Origin: Halomonas dongshanensis
Lineage (GTDB): Bacteria; Pseudomonadota; Gammaproteobacteria; Pseudomonadales; Halomonadaceae
Length of the DNA: 64,000 nt
NCBI RefSeq assembly: GCF_024790395.1
Contig: NZ_JAJISC010000003.1
Span: 62,001 to 126,000 of the forward strand
Reading direction: 5' to 3'
Shown: positions 11,735-24,735 of the stretch, one piece after another
Layout: the number at the start of each line of letters is the position of its first letter
How positions within the stretch are numbered: the stretch's first letter is position 1
Translations under genes and position numbers: made by a program
The notes under the pieces: model-generated
Databases searched by the model: none
Told to the model about the DNA's origin: nothing
The model's input: the letters and a program-made list of their open reading frames with translations, nothing else

Positions 11735-14011
11735 ATGCTGAGCAAAGAACTTGAACTGACCCTGAACACGGCCTTTACCGTGGCACGCTCCAAGCGCCAT
11801 GAGTTCATGACCGTTGAGCACCTACTGCTCGCGCTGTTGGATAACGCATCGGCAGCAGACGTGCTCAAGGCGTGTGGCGCCAACCTCGACAAGCTGCGCT
11901 CCGACCTACAGGATTTCATCAACTCGACGACCCCCTTGATTCCCGAGGGCCAGGGCGACCGTGAAACCCAGCCTACGCTCGGTTTCCAGCGCGTGCTCCA
12001 GCGCGCCGTTTTCCACGTCCAGTCGTCGGGCAAGAGCGAAGTGACCGGCGCTAACGTGCTGGTTGCCATCTTCTCCGAGCAGGAGAGCCAAGCGGTCTAC
12101 TTCCTCAAACAGCAGAACGTGGCCCGGGTCGATGCGGTCAACTACATCGCTCACGGTATCTCCAAAGTGGCCGGGCACGGCCCCTCCGCCTCACCCTCGT
12201 CGCAAGAGGGTGAAGAGGCAGAGGAGGGCAGCGTCGAGGGGGCTGCGCATCCGCTCACTGGCTACGCCACCAATCTCAATGAGCAAGCGCGAATCGGTAA
12301 GATCGACCCGCTGATTGGGCGCGATCACGAGCTCGAACGCGTTGTGCAGATTCTCGCGCGTCGGCGTAAGAACAATCCGCTGCTGGTCGGCGAGGCGGGC
12401 GTGGGCAAGACGGCCATTGCCGAGGGTCTTGCCAAGCGCATCGTCGAAGAGGACGTGCCCGATGTCATCGCCGATGCCGTGGTCTACTCCCTGGATATGG
12501 GCGCGCTGCTGGCGGGCACCAAGTACCGTGGTGACTTCGAGAAGCGCTTGAAAAGTCTACTCGGCGAGCTGCGCAAGCAGCCCAATGCAATTCTATTCAT
12601 CGACGAAATCCACACCGTGATCGGCGCCGGTGCCGCTTCGGGTGGTGTCATGGATGCGTCGAACCTGCTCAAGCCGCTGCTCTCCTCGGGTGAGCTACGC
12701 TGCATCGGCTCGACGACGTTCCAGGAGTTCCGCGGCATCTTCGAAAAGGATCGCGCTCTGGCGCGGCGCTTCCAGAAGGTCGACGTGCTGGCGCCGTCGG
12801 TCGACGACACCATCAAGATTCTCAAGGGGCTGCGTTCGCGCTTCGAAGAGCACCACGCGCTGAAATACACCGATGGTGCGCTAGAAAGCGCGGCGCGCCT
12901 GGCCGATCGCTACATCAATGATCGCCACCTGCCCGACAAGGCCATCGACGTGATCGATGAGGCCGGTGCCCATCAGCGCCTGCTGCCGCCGGAGGTGCGG
13001 GTCGATAGCATCGATGTCGATCAGATCGAAGCCGTAGTGGCCTCGATTGCGCGCATTCCGCCGAAGAGCGTCTCTTCGTCGGATCGTAAGCTGCTCGAAA
13101 AGCTCGACCGCGATCTCAAGATGCTGGTATTCGGGCAGGACGAAGCCATCGACTCGCTTTCGGCGGCGATCAAGCTCTCCCGCGCAGGGCTCAAGTCGCC
13201 CGACAAGCCGGTGGGTAGCTTCCTCTTTGCTGGTCCTACTGGGGTGGGCAAGACCGAAGTGGCCAAGCAGCTTGCCCATATCATGGGGATCGAGCTCGTG
13301 CGCTTTGATATGTCCGAGTATATGGAGCGCCATACGGTGTCACGCCTGATCGGTGCGCCTCCTGGCTACGTGGGTTACGACCAGGGCGGGCTACTGACCG
13401 AGGCGATCACCAAGCAGCCGCACTGCGTGCTGCTGCTCGACGAGATCGAGAAGGCGCATCCGGAAGTCTTCAACCTGCTGCTCCAGGTCATGGACCACGG
13501 TCGGTTGACCGACAACAACGGCCGCGAAGCGGATTTCCGCCACGTGATTCTGATCATGACTTCCAACGCCGGTGCCGAGCAGTCATCGCGCCGTTCCATT
13601 GGCTTCCAGTCGCAGGATCACTCGACCGATGCCATGGAGGTGATTCGTCGGACCTTCTCGCCGGAGTTCCGCAACCGCCTCGACGGCATCATCCAGTTCC
13701 ACGCGCTGCCTACGTCCGTGGTGCGCAATGTGGTCGACAAGTTCCTGGTCGAGCTACAGGCGCAGCTGGACGAAAAGCGGGTGCAGCTCGATGTCGACGA
13801 GATTGCGCGCGACTGGCTGGCCGAGAAAGGTTACGACCCGGCGATGGGGGCACGCCCTATGGCGCGCTTGATTCAAGAGAAGCTGAAAAAGCCGCTAGCG
13901 GAGATGATTCTCTTTGGTGAGCTAGCTGAGCACGGCGGTATCGTGCACGTTGGCCTTGAGGAGGGTGAGCTTCATCTCTCCACTGAGACCGAACTTGCAG
14001 ATGCGCCGTGA
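11735..14011 (+). CDS. clpA: ATP-dependent Clp protease ATP-binding subunit ClpA
   Basis: AAA+ unfoldase that feeds substrates into ClpP. The 758-residue protein has a Clp_N repeat domain (about 1-145), a first AAA module with Walker A GEAGVGKT at 219-226, and a second AAA module with GPTGVGKT at 500-507, followed by the D2-small domain. The IGF/IGL-type ClpP-binding loop region lies near RRSIGFQSQ (about 622-630). AGGGGA precedes the ATG by about 5 bases. It follows clpS, its adaptor, and is followed by a likely terminator. Confidence 0.97.
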   Translation: MLSKELELTLNTAFTVARSKRHEFMTVEHLLLALLDNASAADVLKACGANLDKLRSDLQDFINSTTPLIPEGQGDRETQPTLGFQRVLQRAVFHVQSSGKSEVTGANVLVAIFSEQESQAVYFLKQQNVARVDAVNYIAHGISKVAGHGPSASPSSQEGEEAEEGSVEGAAHPLTGYATNLNEQARIGKIDPLIGRDHELERVVQILARRRKNNPLLVGEAGVGKTAIAEGLAKRIVEEDVPDVIADAVVYSLDMGALLAGTKYRGDFEKRLKSLLGELRKQPNAILFIDEIHTVIGAGAASGGVMDASNLLKPLLSSGELRCIGSTTFQEFRGIFEKDRALARRFQKVDVLAPSVDDTIKILKGLRSRFEEHHALKYTDGALESAARLADRYINDRHLPDKAIDVIDEAGAHQRLLPPEVRVDSIDVDQIEAVVASIARIPPKSVSSSDRKLLEKLDRDLKMLVFGQDEAIDSLSAAIKLSRAGLKSPDKPVGSFLFAGPTGVGKTEVAKQLAHIMGIELVRFDMSEYMERHTVSRLIGAPPGYVGYDQGGLLTEAITKQPHCVLLLDEIEKAHPEVFNLLLQVMDHGRLTDNNGREADFRHVILIMTSNAGAEQSSRRSIGFQSQDHSTDAMEVIRRTFSPEFRNRLDGIIQFHALPTSVVRNVVDKFLVELQAQLDEKRVQLDVDEIARDWLAEKGYDPAMGARPMARLIQEKLKKPLAEMILFGELAEHGGIVHVGLEEGELHLSTETELADAP

Positions 14012-14050
14012 TGGTGCTCTCTGTTAGATAAAGCTACGCGCAAAAATGCA

Positions 14051-14086
14051 CAGCGCCCTGTCCATGACGGGGCGTTGTCATTTTCT
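14051..14086 (+). terminator. Probable terminator of clpA
   Basis: An 8-bp stem CAGCGCCC/GGGCGTTG (one G-T pair) with a loop of about 11 bases, followed by TCATTTTCT. The T-run is interrupted, so strength is moderate. It lies 40 bases after clpA. Confidence 0.65.
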
Positions 14087-14162
14087 AACGTCGCATGACG
14101 ACCATAGCGGCTAGAGCATCAGCATCGAGCGGGGTAACGAGGGCAGGGCTGGGTGCGAGCGC

Positions 14163-14381
14163 TTAGCGCGAACGGTAAACGATGCGGCCTTTGGATAGGT
14201 CGTAGGGAGTCAGCTCGACCTTGACCTTGTCGCCGGTCAGGATGCGGATGTAGTTCTTGCGCATTTTGCCGGAGATGTGAGCGGTCACGACGTGGCCGTT
14301 TTCCAGCTCGACCCGAAACATGGTGTTGGGCAGGGTGTCGACGATGACACCTTCCATTTCAATATGATCTTCGCGTGCCAT
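14163..14381 (-). CDS. infA: Translation initiation factor IF-1
   Basis: The 72-residue S1/OB-fold protein binds the 30S A site during initiation. The sequence is of the standard length and starts [19 protein letters not shown], with the conserved [18 protein letters not shown] near the end. AGGAAC lies about 8 bases before the ATG. It is transcribed towards clpA, as in E. coli; the tRNA-Ser gene found next to it in E. coli is not seen here. Confidence 0.98.
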   Translation of the reverse strand: MAREDHIEMEGVIVDTLPNTMFRVELENGHVVTAHISGKMRKNYIRILTGDKVKVELTPYDLSKGRIVYRSR

Positions 14382-14419
14382 ATAGGCAGTTCCTCATCGA
14401 TTGATGGTAATGAAATAGC

Positions 14420-14440
14420 AAAAAAGCATCGAAACGATGC
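14420..14440 (-). terminator. Terminator between bpt and infA
   Basis: On the minus strand GCATCG-TTT-CGATGC is followed by six T residues. It lies about 100 bases after bpt and 39 bases before infA, so infA needs its own promoter, which must lie inside or just after this element. Confidence 0.8.
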
Positions 14441-14540
14441 GTGGCCCGCGTCGGGGCTCGGTGCAAACAGCGCTATATTGTGCCGCAAGCCTGGCGGCAA
14501 GGCAAAAAAGCGCATCAATTAGGTGGTTTTTTGCTAGACG

Positions 14541-15275
14541 TTAGCCGACCAGACGCCGCCAGCGCTGGCCGTCGAGCTGCTCGAGTGGAGCAAAAGCCTG
14601 TTTGTAGCGCATCTTGCGACACGCCTCTATCCAATACCCCAGGTAGAGATGCGGCAGCGATTTCTCATGGGTTAGGTGAATTAGTTCGAGAATCGCCTGG
14701 GTGCCCAAAGAGCGGCGCTCGAGATCGTCGCGCACGGCGAAGAAGGTATAGATCGCGGAAAGGCCGTGTTCGAGTTCATCGAAGGCGCTTACCGCTACTA
14801 GCTCCTCATCGAGATAGAGTTCGAGCAGGCGTGCATAGGGCGCCTCTTGGGCTAGGAAGGTGCGGTACTGCTCGCGGCTGGGCGGATACATATCGCCATC
14901 GGCATGGCGCAGCCGAATGTAGTCGGCGTAGAGCTCATAGTGGTGCGGCTCGAAGCGCGCGGGCACCACGCGTGTGGTGATATCGGCGTTACGCCTCGCT
15001 AGCTTGCGCTGGGTACGGTTGGGCGTGAAGGCCGCCACCGGAATGCGCACCGAACGGCAAGCGTTGCAGCTTTCACAGTGCGGCCGGTATAGATGGCGTC
15101 CGCTGCGACGAAACCCGAGCAGCGACAGGGCATCATAAACGCCATCGGCCACGGCTTCCTTGGGGTCGAGAAAAAGCGTGGTGGCCTCGCGTCCGTCGAG
15201 ATAGCTACAGGGGTGCGGCACGGTTAGGAAAAAGCGCAGATCCTGCAAGGGGCGCGAAGGGGTACGACTACTCAT
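14541..15275 (-). CDS. bpt: Aspartate/glutamate leucyltransferase (Bpt)
   Basis: Transfers leucine from Leu-tRNA to proteins beginning with Asp or Glu, creating an N-degron read by ClpS. The 244-residue protein carries the N-terminal ATE cysteine cluster (C67, C70 and C73 in PHCESCNACRSVRIP) and C23 in PHPCSYLDGR, plus the C-terminal GNAT-like fold with FFAVRDDLERRSLGT and YLGYWIEACRKMRYK. I start at the ATG at 15275 with GGAGG 5 bases upstream; the longer frame would use GTG inside the ribosome site. It follows aat by 15 bases, forming an operon of the two N-terminal transferases. Confidence 0.93.
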   Translation of the reverse strand: MSSRTPSRPLQDLRFFLTVPHPCSYLDGREATTLFLDPKEAVADGVYDALSLLGFRRSGRHLYRPHCESCNACRSVRIPVAAFTPNRTQRKLARRNADITTRVVPARFEPHHYELYADYIRLRHADGDMYPPSREQYRTFLAQEAPYARLLELYLDEELVAVSAFDELEHGLSAIYTFFAVRDDLERRSLGTQAILELIHLTHEKSLPHLYLGYWIEACRKMRYKQAFAPLEQLDGQRWRRLVG

Positions 15276-15290
15276 AAGGCCCTCCACTGA

Positions 15291-16061
15291 TCACGACGAG
15301 GGAAATGATATAGGTGATTCGCCCAAAGCGCCGGGTTCGCCGGGAATGGCGGTGAGCCAGGGCGAGGGCGGTACACCGCTCGATAGCGCGCCGGTTGAAG
15401 CGGGCGCGGCAGGCAGCCACTGTTCAAGATAGTCGATGAACGTTTGCCGGGCGACCGTCGCGGCCCCCAGGCTTGCCAGATGCGGGGTGTGCATTTGGCA
15501 GTCGATGAGTTTGCCGCCTCCTTGGTGCATGGCGCTCGCTAGCCGCGCAAGGGCGATCTTGGAGCCGTCGGGCTCGTGTGAGAACATGGATTCGCCAAAG
15601 AAGACTGGCCCCATGGCCAAGCCGTAGAGCCCGCCGACCAAGCGCCCGTCTCGGTGCACCTCAATGCTGTGCGCGACCCCCAGGGCGTTGAGCTCGATAT
15701 AGGCCGCGCGCATCTCCTCGGTGATCCAGGTGCCGGTTTCCTGAGCGCGTGGTGCGGCGCAGGCATCGATCACCTGCTCGAAATGCGCATCGAGGGTGAT
15801 GTGAAAGCCGCCGTTACGTAGGCGCTTGTGTAGGCTGCGCCGCAGGCGAAAATCGGCGGGAAAGAGCACCATGCGAGGGTCGGGGCTCCACCATAAAATG
15901 GGATCCTCGTCGCTATACCACGGGAAAATGCCACGGCGGTAGGCGGCAATCAGCCAGGCGGGCGAAAGGGCCCCGCCAGCGGCGAGCAAACCATTGGGAT
16001 TGCGCAGCGCCTGCGCGGTAGAGGGAAACAAAGGGTGGGGCGTCGAAAGCCAAGGCAGCAT
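15291..16061 (-). CDS. aat: Leucyl/phenylalanyl-tRNA--protein transferase
   Basis: Adds Leu or Phe to proteins with N-terminal Arg or Lys, marking them for ClpAPS. The 256-residue protein shows the family marks AYRRGIFPWYSDEDPILWWS (about 40-59), GTWITEEMRAAY and GLAMGPVFFGESMFS. I start at the ATG giving MLPWLSTPHPLFPS, with AGGAA five bases upstream, which matches the usual Aat N-terminus; the longer frame adds a poorly coding extension. It is divergent from ftsK and upstream of bpt. Confidence 0.95.
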   Translation of the reverse strand: MLPWLSTPHPLFPSTAQALRNPNGLLAAGGALSPAWLIAAYRRGIFPWYSDEDPILWWSPDPRMVLFPADFRLRRSLHKRLRNGGFHITLDAHFEQVIDACAAPRAQETGTWITEEMRAAYIELNALGVAHSIEVHRDGRLVGGLYGLAMGPVFFGESMFSHEPDGSKIALARLASAMHQGGGKLIDCQMHTPHLASLGAATVARQTFIDYLEQWLPAAPASTGALSSGVPPSPWLTAIPGEPGALGESPISFPSS

Positions 16062-16181
16062 GCAAATTCCTATCACCGAAACGGCCACATAACGCTGTGA
16101 CCGCGAAAGGATGCTCGGTATGATGCAAAGTCGCAAGTGGGCGTCAGGCTACATGAATCGAGGTGTTGAAGGGAGAGTCGC

Positions 16182-19466
<3,285 letters not shown>

Positions 19467-19490
19467 ACGGGGAAATCGTGCAAGAAGGAT

Positions 19491-19527
19491 GAAAATGGCG
19501 CCGCGATGGAAACCTCGCGGCGTTTTC
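19491..19527 (+). terminator. Terminator after ftsK
   Basis: An 8-bp stem CGCCGCGA/TCGCGGCG with an 8-base loop, flanked by GAAAA and TTTTC that extend the pairing after a small bulge. It ends about 60 bases before lolA, so lolA probably has its own promoter. Confidence 0.75.
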
Positions 19528-19585
19528 AACGTCTTATCGGCTAACGGATCGGCTCGCTCGATCCTTTGCTTTCAGGGAGAACAGA

Positions 19586-20236
19586 ATGCGCGACACGCAA
19601 GTACGACGCTCTTCATCGCTGGCGCTGGCCGCCAGCGCACTGGGACTCACGCTCTCCGCCCCGGCGGCCTGGGCCAACGAAGCCGCCGAGCGCCTGACCG
19701 CCAAGCTCGACCCACTACAGAACTATCAGGCCAGCTTCGAGCAGCGCATTCTCGATAGCAGCGGCCAGCGCCTGCAAAGCGCCCAAGGTGAAATGTGGCT
19801 ATCGCGCCCGGGCATGCTGCGCTGGGAAGTGGAAGCGCCCTACGCGCAAACGGTGGTCTCCGACGGCAGCGAGGTCTACCTCTACGACCCGGACCTCGAA
19901 CAGGTGACCGTTCAGGCGATGGATAACCGCGTGACCCATACCCCGGCACTGCTGCTTTCCGGCAGCGCCAGCGACCTGACCGAGAGCTACGACGTCTTCT
20001 ACGAGCAGGAAGCGGGTAACGACGTCTTCACTCTGATTCCCGTGTCGGCGGATACGCTGTTCGAGGAGTTGAGCATGGTCTTCGATAGCGAGACCCTGAC
20101 CGAGCTGTGGATGACCGACAGCACCGGCCAGCAGACCGCCATCGCCTTTAACGGCATCACCCAAAATGGCAACATCCCTAGCGAGCGCTTCCGCTTCGAT
20201 ATCCCCGAAGGTGCCGATGTCATCCGCGAACGCTGA
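19586..20236 (+). CDS. lolA: Outer-membrane lipoprotein carrier protein LolA
   Basis: Periplasmic chaperone that takes mature lipoproteins from the LolCDE transporter to LolB. The 216-residue precursor has an Arg-rich n-region, a hydrophobic core and a signal-peptidase site after AWA (residue 30). The mature part starts with the family pattern LxxYQASFEQRILD and includes PGMLRWEVEAPYAQTVVSDG, the conserved strand region of the LolA barrel. AGGGAGAA precedes the ATG. The ftsK-lolA-rarA order is conserved in gammaproteobacteria, but rarA is inverted here relative to lolA. Confidence 0.95.
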   Translation: MRDTQVRRSSSLALAASALGLTLSAPAAWANEAAERLTAKLDPLQNYQASFEQRILDSSGQRLQSAQGEMWLSRPGMLRWEVEAPYAQTVVSDGSEVYLYDPDLEQVTVQAMDNRVTHTPALLLSGSASDLTESYDVFYEQEAGNDVFTLIPVSADTLFEELSMVFDSETLTELWMTDSTGQQTAIAFNGITQNGNIPSERFRFDIPEGADVIRER

Positions 20237-20279
20237 TTGCTGACGCCGTCATCGCTTTTCTCACTCTTTTATCACTGTT

Positions 20280-20304
20280 GATCGGGCGCCTAGGGCGCCC
20301 GATC
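20280..20304. terminator. Palindrome between convergent lolA and rarA, possible bidirectional terminator
   Basis: An 11-bp perfect stem GATCGGGCGCC/GGCGCCCGATC with a TAG loop; the rarA stop codon lies in the loop. On the plus strand it is followed by GGCGTTTTGG, a weak T-run, and on the minus strand there is no T-run. Confidence 0.5.
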
Positions 20305-21618
20305 GGCGTTTTGGTCCTGCTCTTCACGCCAGGCCATGATCTCGCCAAAGCGCTTCTCTTGACCAAACGCCGAAGGCTCATAAAAGCTCGCTTTGGGCAG
20401 CGCCTCGGGCCAGCAGTCGTGGGCGCTTCCGGCGGGGTAGCCGTGGGGCTCGTTGTGGGCGTAGCGGTAGCCTTCGCCGTGGCCTAACTCCTCCATCAGC
20501 TTGGTGGGAGCGTTGCGTAGATAGATCGGCACGTCGAGTCGTGGCTGGCTGGCGACGAACTGCTGCGCCTTCTTCCACGCTTGGTCGATACGGTTGCTCT
20601 TGGGCGCCACGGCAAGATGGATCGCCGCGTGGGCGATGGCGCGCTGGCCTTCGTAGTCGCCCAGGCGCAAGTAGGCGTCCCAGGCAGCGATGACCAGCGG
20701 CAGCGCGCGTGGGTCGGCGTTGCCAACGTCTTCCGAGGCGATGGCGCTGAGCCTGCGCACCACGTCGAGCGGGTCGCCGCCGCCCTGGATGAAGCGCGCC
20801 ATGTACAGCAGCGCCGCATCCGGGCGTGAGGAGCGCACCGACTTATGAATGGCCGAGAGCAGGTCGTAGTAGGCATCCCCCTGCTTGTCGAAGCTACTGG
20901 CCTGGTGGCCAATTACGTCGGCCAGTACGCTCTTCTCCAAACGCTCGCCGCCCTCGATCGGGGTGGTGAAGTCGCAGGCGGTTTCGAGTAGACCCAGGGC
21001 GCGCCGAGCATCGCCCGCGCTTGCATGGGCCAGCGCGACTAGCACGTCATTGTCGACCGCTATATGTCGCTTGCCCAAACCGCGCGCTTCGTCGTCGAGC
21101 GCTTGGCGCATCACCGCGATCAACTCGTCGTCATCGAGCGCTTTGAGAACGTAAACCCGCGCGCGTGAAAGCAGCGCCGAGTTAACCTCGAAGGAGGGAT
21201 TCTCGGTGGTGGCGCCGATCAGCGTCAAAAGCCCCGACTCTACGTGGGGCAAAAGAGCGTCCTGCTGGCTTTTGTTCAGGCGGTGAATTTCGTCGAGAAA
21301 AAGCACCACGGGCGTGCTCATCTGGCGTGCCCGTTCGACCACGGCGCGAATCTCCTTGACCCCCGCCATGACCGCGCTCAAGTGCTCAAGGTGCGCCTCG
21401 GAGGCGCGGGCGAGCAGCTCAGCAAGCGTCGTTTTACCCACGCCCGGCGGCCCCCATAGAATCATCGAGCGGATGACGCCCGACTCGGCCATGCGCCGAA
21501 GCGGCTTGTCCGGCCCTACCAAGGCTTTCTGGCCAAGATAGTCGTCGAGCGTGCGCGGGCGCATGCGAAACGCCAGCGGCGCATCGTCGGCGGGAGGGGC
21601 GTTGTCGAAAAGATCCAT
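20290..21618 (-). CDS. rarA: Replication-associated recombination protein A (RarA/MgsA)
   Basis: AAA+ ATPase of the clamp-loader clade that acts at stalled replication forks with SSB. The 442-residue protein begins MDLFDNAPP and [17 protein letters not shown], then Walker A GPPGVGKT at 56-63 and Walker [14 protein letters not shown] near 105. The C-terminal tetramerisation and MgsA domains include [20 protein letters not shown] and the final EEQDQN-type tail. No membrane segments. It is convergent with lolA; the stop codon lies inside the intergenic palindrome. Confidence 0.95.
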   Translation of the reverse strand: MDLFDNAPPADDAPLAFRMRPRTLDDYLGQKALVGPDKPLRRMAESGVIRSMILWGPPGVGKTTLAELLARASEAHLEHLSAVMAGVKEIRAVVERARQMSTPVVLFLDEIHRLNKSQQDALLPHVESGLLTLIGATTENPSFEVNSALLSRARVYVLKALDDDELIAVMRQALDDEARGLGKRHIAVDNDVLVALAHASAGDARRALGLLETACDFTTPIEGGERLEKSVLADVIGHQASSFDKQGDAYYDLLSAIHKSVRSSRPDAALLYMARFIQGGGDPLDVVRRLSAIASEDVGNADPRALPLVIAAWDAYLRLGDYEGQRAIAHAAIHLAVAPKSNRIDQAWKKAQQFVASQPRLDVPIYLRNAPTKLMEELGHGEGYRYAHNEPHGYPAGSAHDCWPEALPKASFYEPSAFGQEKRFGEIMAWREEQDQNADRAP

Positions 21619-21818
21619 AGCGACTTCCGTATTGCGGGCCTTGAGTATAGACGGCTTAGAGGTGGTAATACGCCATTGCCAAGACTACCTTTGGCGTAAA
21701 TCACAAAAAACCATCACCTGCTAAGCTTGAACCAGTCGGGGCATTGTCGAACAGGTGCCCGCGTGCACGCCAGCGCTCGCTACAGGGCGTAGGCGTGACC
21801 CAACAAGGAGACGGCACG

Positions 21819-22364
21819 ATGTTGAACCAATTGCGTCTAGATCATGCCAACATGGCGAGGATGCTGCACGTACTGCAGCTCAAGCAGAAGACCCTGGCGC
21901 AAGGCGAGCGCCCCAATTTCAAACTCATGCGCGAGGTCGTCGACCATATCCTCGCCTACATGGATGGTTTCGCCGCGCCTTTGGAGCGTGTCTGCGTCGA
22001 ACGCCTGCAGAAAGACGCCCCCGAGCACGCCGAGGTGACCGAAGCCATTGCGGCAGAATACCTTCAGCTCAAGCCCCGCTTGGCGCGCCTTTCCGACGAC
22101 ATCGATATGATCCTGATGGACAATGTGCTGCCCATGGATCGCTTCGCCGATGACCTCAAGTCGTATCTGGAGGCGCACCGCGCCTATTTGCGCCAGGAGC
22201 GCGAAACGCTCTTCCCCTTGATCGACCGCTACTTCGACAGCGACGAGATGGAGGCGCTGCGCCAGGCGCTGCCCGAGGGCGCTGAGAAAGAGCTCGAACG
22301 CCTCCAGCTCGCCTATCCCGAGCTCTATGCCGAACTGCGCGGCGCCGAGGTGCCTGAGCTATAG
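21819..22364 (+). CDS. Hemerythrin-like HHE-domain protein
   Basis: A 181-residue helical protein with the histidine and glutamate spacing of HHE cation-binding proteins: RLDHANM near residue 6, VVDHILAYMDG near 35, and AHRAYLRQERETLFPLID in the second half. Such four-helix bundles hold a di-iron centre that binds oxygen or senses redox or iron, but the role of this one is unknown. I start at the ATG preceded by AAGGAG at 8-base spacing, not at the longer frame. It stands alone between rarA (divergent) and murI (same direction, gap 124 bases). Confidence 0.8.
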   Translation: MLNQLRLDHANMARMLHVLQLKQKTLAQGERPNFKLMREVVDHILAYMDGFAAPLERVCVERLQKDAPEHAEVTEAIAAEYLQLKPRLARLSDDIDMILMDNVLPMDRFADDLKSYLEAHRAYLRQERETLFPLIDRYFDSDEMEALRQALPEGAEKELERLQLAYPELYAELRGAEVPEL

Positions 22365-22488
22365 AGGCAACGGCGTCAATGAGCCAGCGTAACGATGACG
22401 GGGCGTGCTAAACTAGCCGCCCCGTTTTTCGTACGGGCCAATTGATGTATGAGAGGCAAGACGGCGTGGCGAGCAGAGCGTGACGAAG

Positions 22489-23325
22489 ATGGCAGGCATG
22501 AAAAAGCCCTTGGATAAGACACAGCCCCCAGCGGGGCCAATTTTGGTGTTCGACTCCGGCGTGGGCGGCCTGTCGGTGGCGCAGTCGCTACGTAAGCACT
22601 ACCCCCACGCCGCGCTCTGCTACGCCTGTGACAATGCCTGGCTACCTTATGGCCTTCGCCCCGACGAGGCGCTGGCGGCGCGAATCGTTCGGGTGTGTAG
22701 CGCCGCGGTAGCCGCCTGTTCGCCAAGCGTGCTCGTGGTGGCCTGCAATACCGCGAGCACGCTGGCGCTCGATGCGCTGCGTGAGGGGCTGACGATTCCC
22801 GTCATCGGCACCGTACCCGCGATCAAGCCCGCCGCCATGGTGAGCCGTACGCGCCATATTGGCCTGCTGGCCACCCAGGCCACGGTACGCCGCCCCTATA
22901 CCCAGCAACTGATCGACGATTTCGCCAGCGACTGTCGCATCACCCGTATCGCCGCCGACGAGCTGGTGACCCTGGCCGAGGCCTGGCTTGGCGGTCGGGC
23001 GCCCGAAATCGCGCGGTTGAGCCATCTTCTGGCCCCCCTTTGGCAAGCAACCAGCCCAGAAGGCGACGCCGCCCCGCTGGATACCGTGGTGCTGGGCTGC
23101 ACGCACTTCCCGCTGCTAAAGCCGTGGCTTGAAGAAGCATCGCCCACGCCGCTCACCTGGGTGGACTCGGGCGATGCCATTGCCCGGCGCGTGGCGCAGG
23201 TGGGCGCGCACGTAAGCGAAGGCGACGATGGGCGCTGTTTCACTACGGCGCCTGCTCAAGGGCTTCGCGCAGGATTTCAGCGCTACGGATTCGGCGCTCC
23301 GCAGCCGCTTTCGCTGCCCGATTGA
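22489..23325 (+). CDS. murI: Glutamate racemase
   Basis: Makes D-glutamate for peptidoglycan. The two-domain enzyme of about 278 residues shows the substrate loop VFDSGVGGLSV and the two catalytic cysteines in VVACNTAST and VVLGCTHFPLL. The exact start is open: GTG 22480, ATG 22489 and ATG 22498 are all in frame and none has a clear ribosome site; the first conserved residues begin about 17 codons after 22489. The trmA gene follows after a gap of about 90 bases. Confidence 0.93.
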   Translation: MAGMKKPLDKTQPPAGPILVFDSGVGGLSVAQSLRKHYPHAALCYACDNAWLPYGLRPDEALAARIVRVCSAAVAACSPSVLVVACNTASTLALDALREGLTIPVIGTVPAIKPAAMVSRTRHIGLLATQATVRRPYTQQLIDDFASDCRITRIAADELVTLAEAWLGGRAPEIARLSHLLAPLWQATSPEGDAAPLDTVVLGCTHFPLLKPWLEEASPTPLTWVDSGDAIARRVAQVGAHVSEGDDGRCFTTAPAQGLRAGFQRYGFGAPQPLSLPD

Positions 23326-23417
23326 GTGCTCGCCTCGCAGCGCTTCGGTGTACGTCTTATTTCCCTTTTCATCCCCTTTATCGAATCACTGACCGATTGC
23401 AACGACGAGGAGAGGCC

Positions 23418-24524
23418 TTGGCTATCCCGATAGTAGAACCCAAGCGCTACGATGATCTTCTGGCGGCCAAGCGCGATGCCATGCAGGCACTGTTTACGCC
23501 CTTCGACGCTCCCGCCGTCGAGGTATTTCCCTCGCCGCCGAGCCACTATCGCCAGCGCTGCGAGTTTCGAATTTGGCACGAAGGGGACGACCTCTTCTAC
23601 GCCATGTTCGAGGTGGATGCGGATGATCCCAAGAACAAGCGCGTGGTGCGCCTGGATCAGTACCCGGTTGCCAGCGAGCGTATCAACGCGCTGATGCCGC
23701 AGCTGCGCGAGGCCTTTCTCGCCAGCGATGAACTGCGCCGCCGGTTGTTCCAGGTGGAATTCTTGACCACGCTCTCCGGCGAGGCTTTGGTGACGCTGGT
23801 CTATCACCGCCCCTTGAGCGAGGCGTGGGAGGCCGAGGCGCGCGCGCTCGAGGCACGTTTGAATATCATGATCATCGGGCGTTCGCGTAAGCAGCGCCTA
23901 GTACTCACCCGCGATCATGTCTGGGAGACGCTCAGCGTTGGCGGCAAAACGCTGCGCTACCAGCAGGTCGAGAATAGCTTTACGCAACCCAATGCCGTGA
24001 TCTGTCAGGCGATGCTGACCTGGGCCCGCGAAGCGACCCAAGGCAGCGAGCAGGAGGATCTGGTCGAGCTCTACTGCGGCAACGGCAACTTCACCATCGC
24101 CCTGGCCGAGAACTTTCGCCGCGTACTCGCCACCGAAATTTCGCGCACCTCGGTGGCCAGCGCCAACGTCAACCTCGAGGCCAATGGCGTCGCCAATGCC
24201 CAGGTTGCGCGTATGTCCGCCGAAGAGTTTTCGCTGGCGCTCAAGGGCGACAAGGGCGGGCGTCGCGTGGCCGAAATGGACCTTGCGGGCTACGACTTCT
24301 CCACCGTATTGGTCGATCCACCTCGGGCGGGACTGGATGACGAGAGCTGCCGCCAGGTCAGTGAGTACGCGCGCATCGTTTATGTCTCCTGTAACCCAAC
24401 GACCTTGGCGGCGAACCTCGCGCTCTTGACTCGTACCCACCGTATCGAACGCTTTGCGCTGTTCGATCAGTTCCCCTTCACCGACCACTGCGAATGTGGC
24501 GTGGTGTTAACGCGACGCAGTTAA
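23418..24524 (+). CDS. trmA: tRNA (uracil-5-)-methyltransferase TrmA
   Basis: Forms 5-methyluridine at position 54 of tRNA from S-adenosylmethionine. From the TTG at 23418 the protein has 368 residues, close to the E. coli 366, and GAGGAGAGG lies just upstream; a longer frame starts inside murI. Motifs are SHYRQRCEFRIWH at the N-terminal part, ELYCGNGNFTIALAE for SAM, DPPRAGL, and the catalytic Cys325 in YVSCNPTTL. The C-terminal DHCECGVVL is the family end motif. A set of four 13-base repeats lies right after the stop. Confidence 0.93.
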   Translation: MAIPIVEPKRYDDLLAAKRDAMQALFTPFDAPAVEVFPSPPSHYRQRCEFRIWHEGDDLFYAMFEVDADDPKNKRVVRLDQYPVASERINALMPQLREAFLASDELRRRLFQVEFLTTLSGEALVTLVYHRPLSEAWEAEARALEARLNIMIIGRSRKQRLVLTRDHVWETLSVGGKTLRYQQVENSFTQPNAVICQAMLTWAREATQGSEQEDLVELYCGNGNFTIALAENFRRVLATEISRTSVASANVNLEANGVANAQVARMSAEEFSLALKGDKGGRRVAEMDLAGYDFSTVLVDPPRAGLDDESCRQVSEYARIVYVSCNPTTLAANLALLTRTHRIERFALFDQFPFTDHCECGVVLTRRS

Positions 24525-24539
24525 AACGTCTACGCTAAG

Positions 24540-24591
24540 TCTCACTGACCAGTCTCACGGACCAGTTTCACAGACGAGGCTCACGGGCGAT
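24540..24591 (+). repeat. Four imperfect 13-base tandem repeats after trmA
   Basis: The copies are TCTCACTGACCAG, TCTCACGGACCAG, TTTCACAGACGAG and GCTCACGGGCGAT, with the first two differing by one base. They begin 15 bases after the trmA stop. The remaining space to the next gene shows an 8-base T-run at about 24694 but no clean terminator stem directly before it. Confidence 0.75.
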
Positions 24592-24735
24592 GCCTAAGCG
24601 GCATGCGCCATGAGCAAGTGAGTAGCGTGCTAGGGTTCGGCGCGCCACTGGCGTAAGCTGAGAGCCTTTGGCCTAAAGGCCCATTGTCCTTCGTTTTTTT
24701 TGCCGCCAAGCGGCCCCGGCAGTCGAGGTGTAGGG

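Noticed and set aside
14012-14162. tRNA-Ser gene expected between clpA and infA by analogy with E. coli
   Set aside because: No cloverleaf or T-loop sequence is visible; only a terminator-like stem is present.
24660-24705. Terminator for trmA using the GCCTTT/AAAGGC stem and the 8-base T-run
   Set aside because: About 15 bases separate the stem from the T-run, so it does not form a standard intrinsic terminator.
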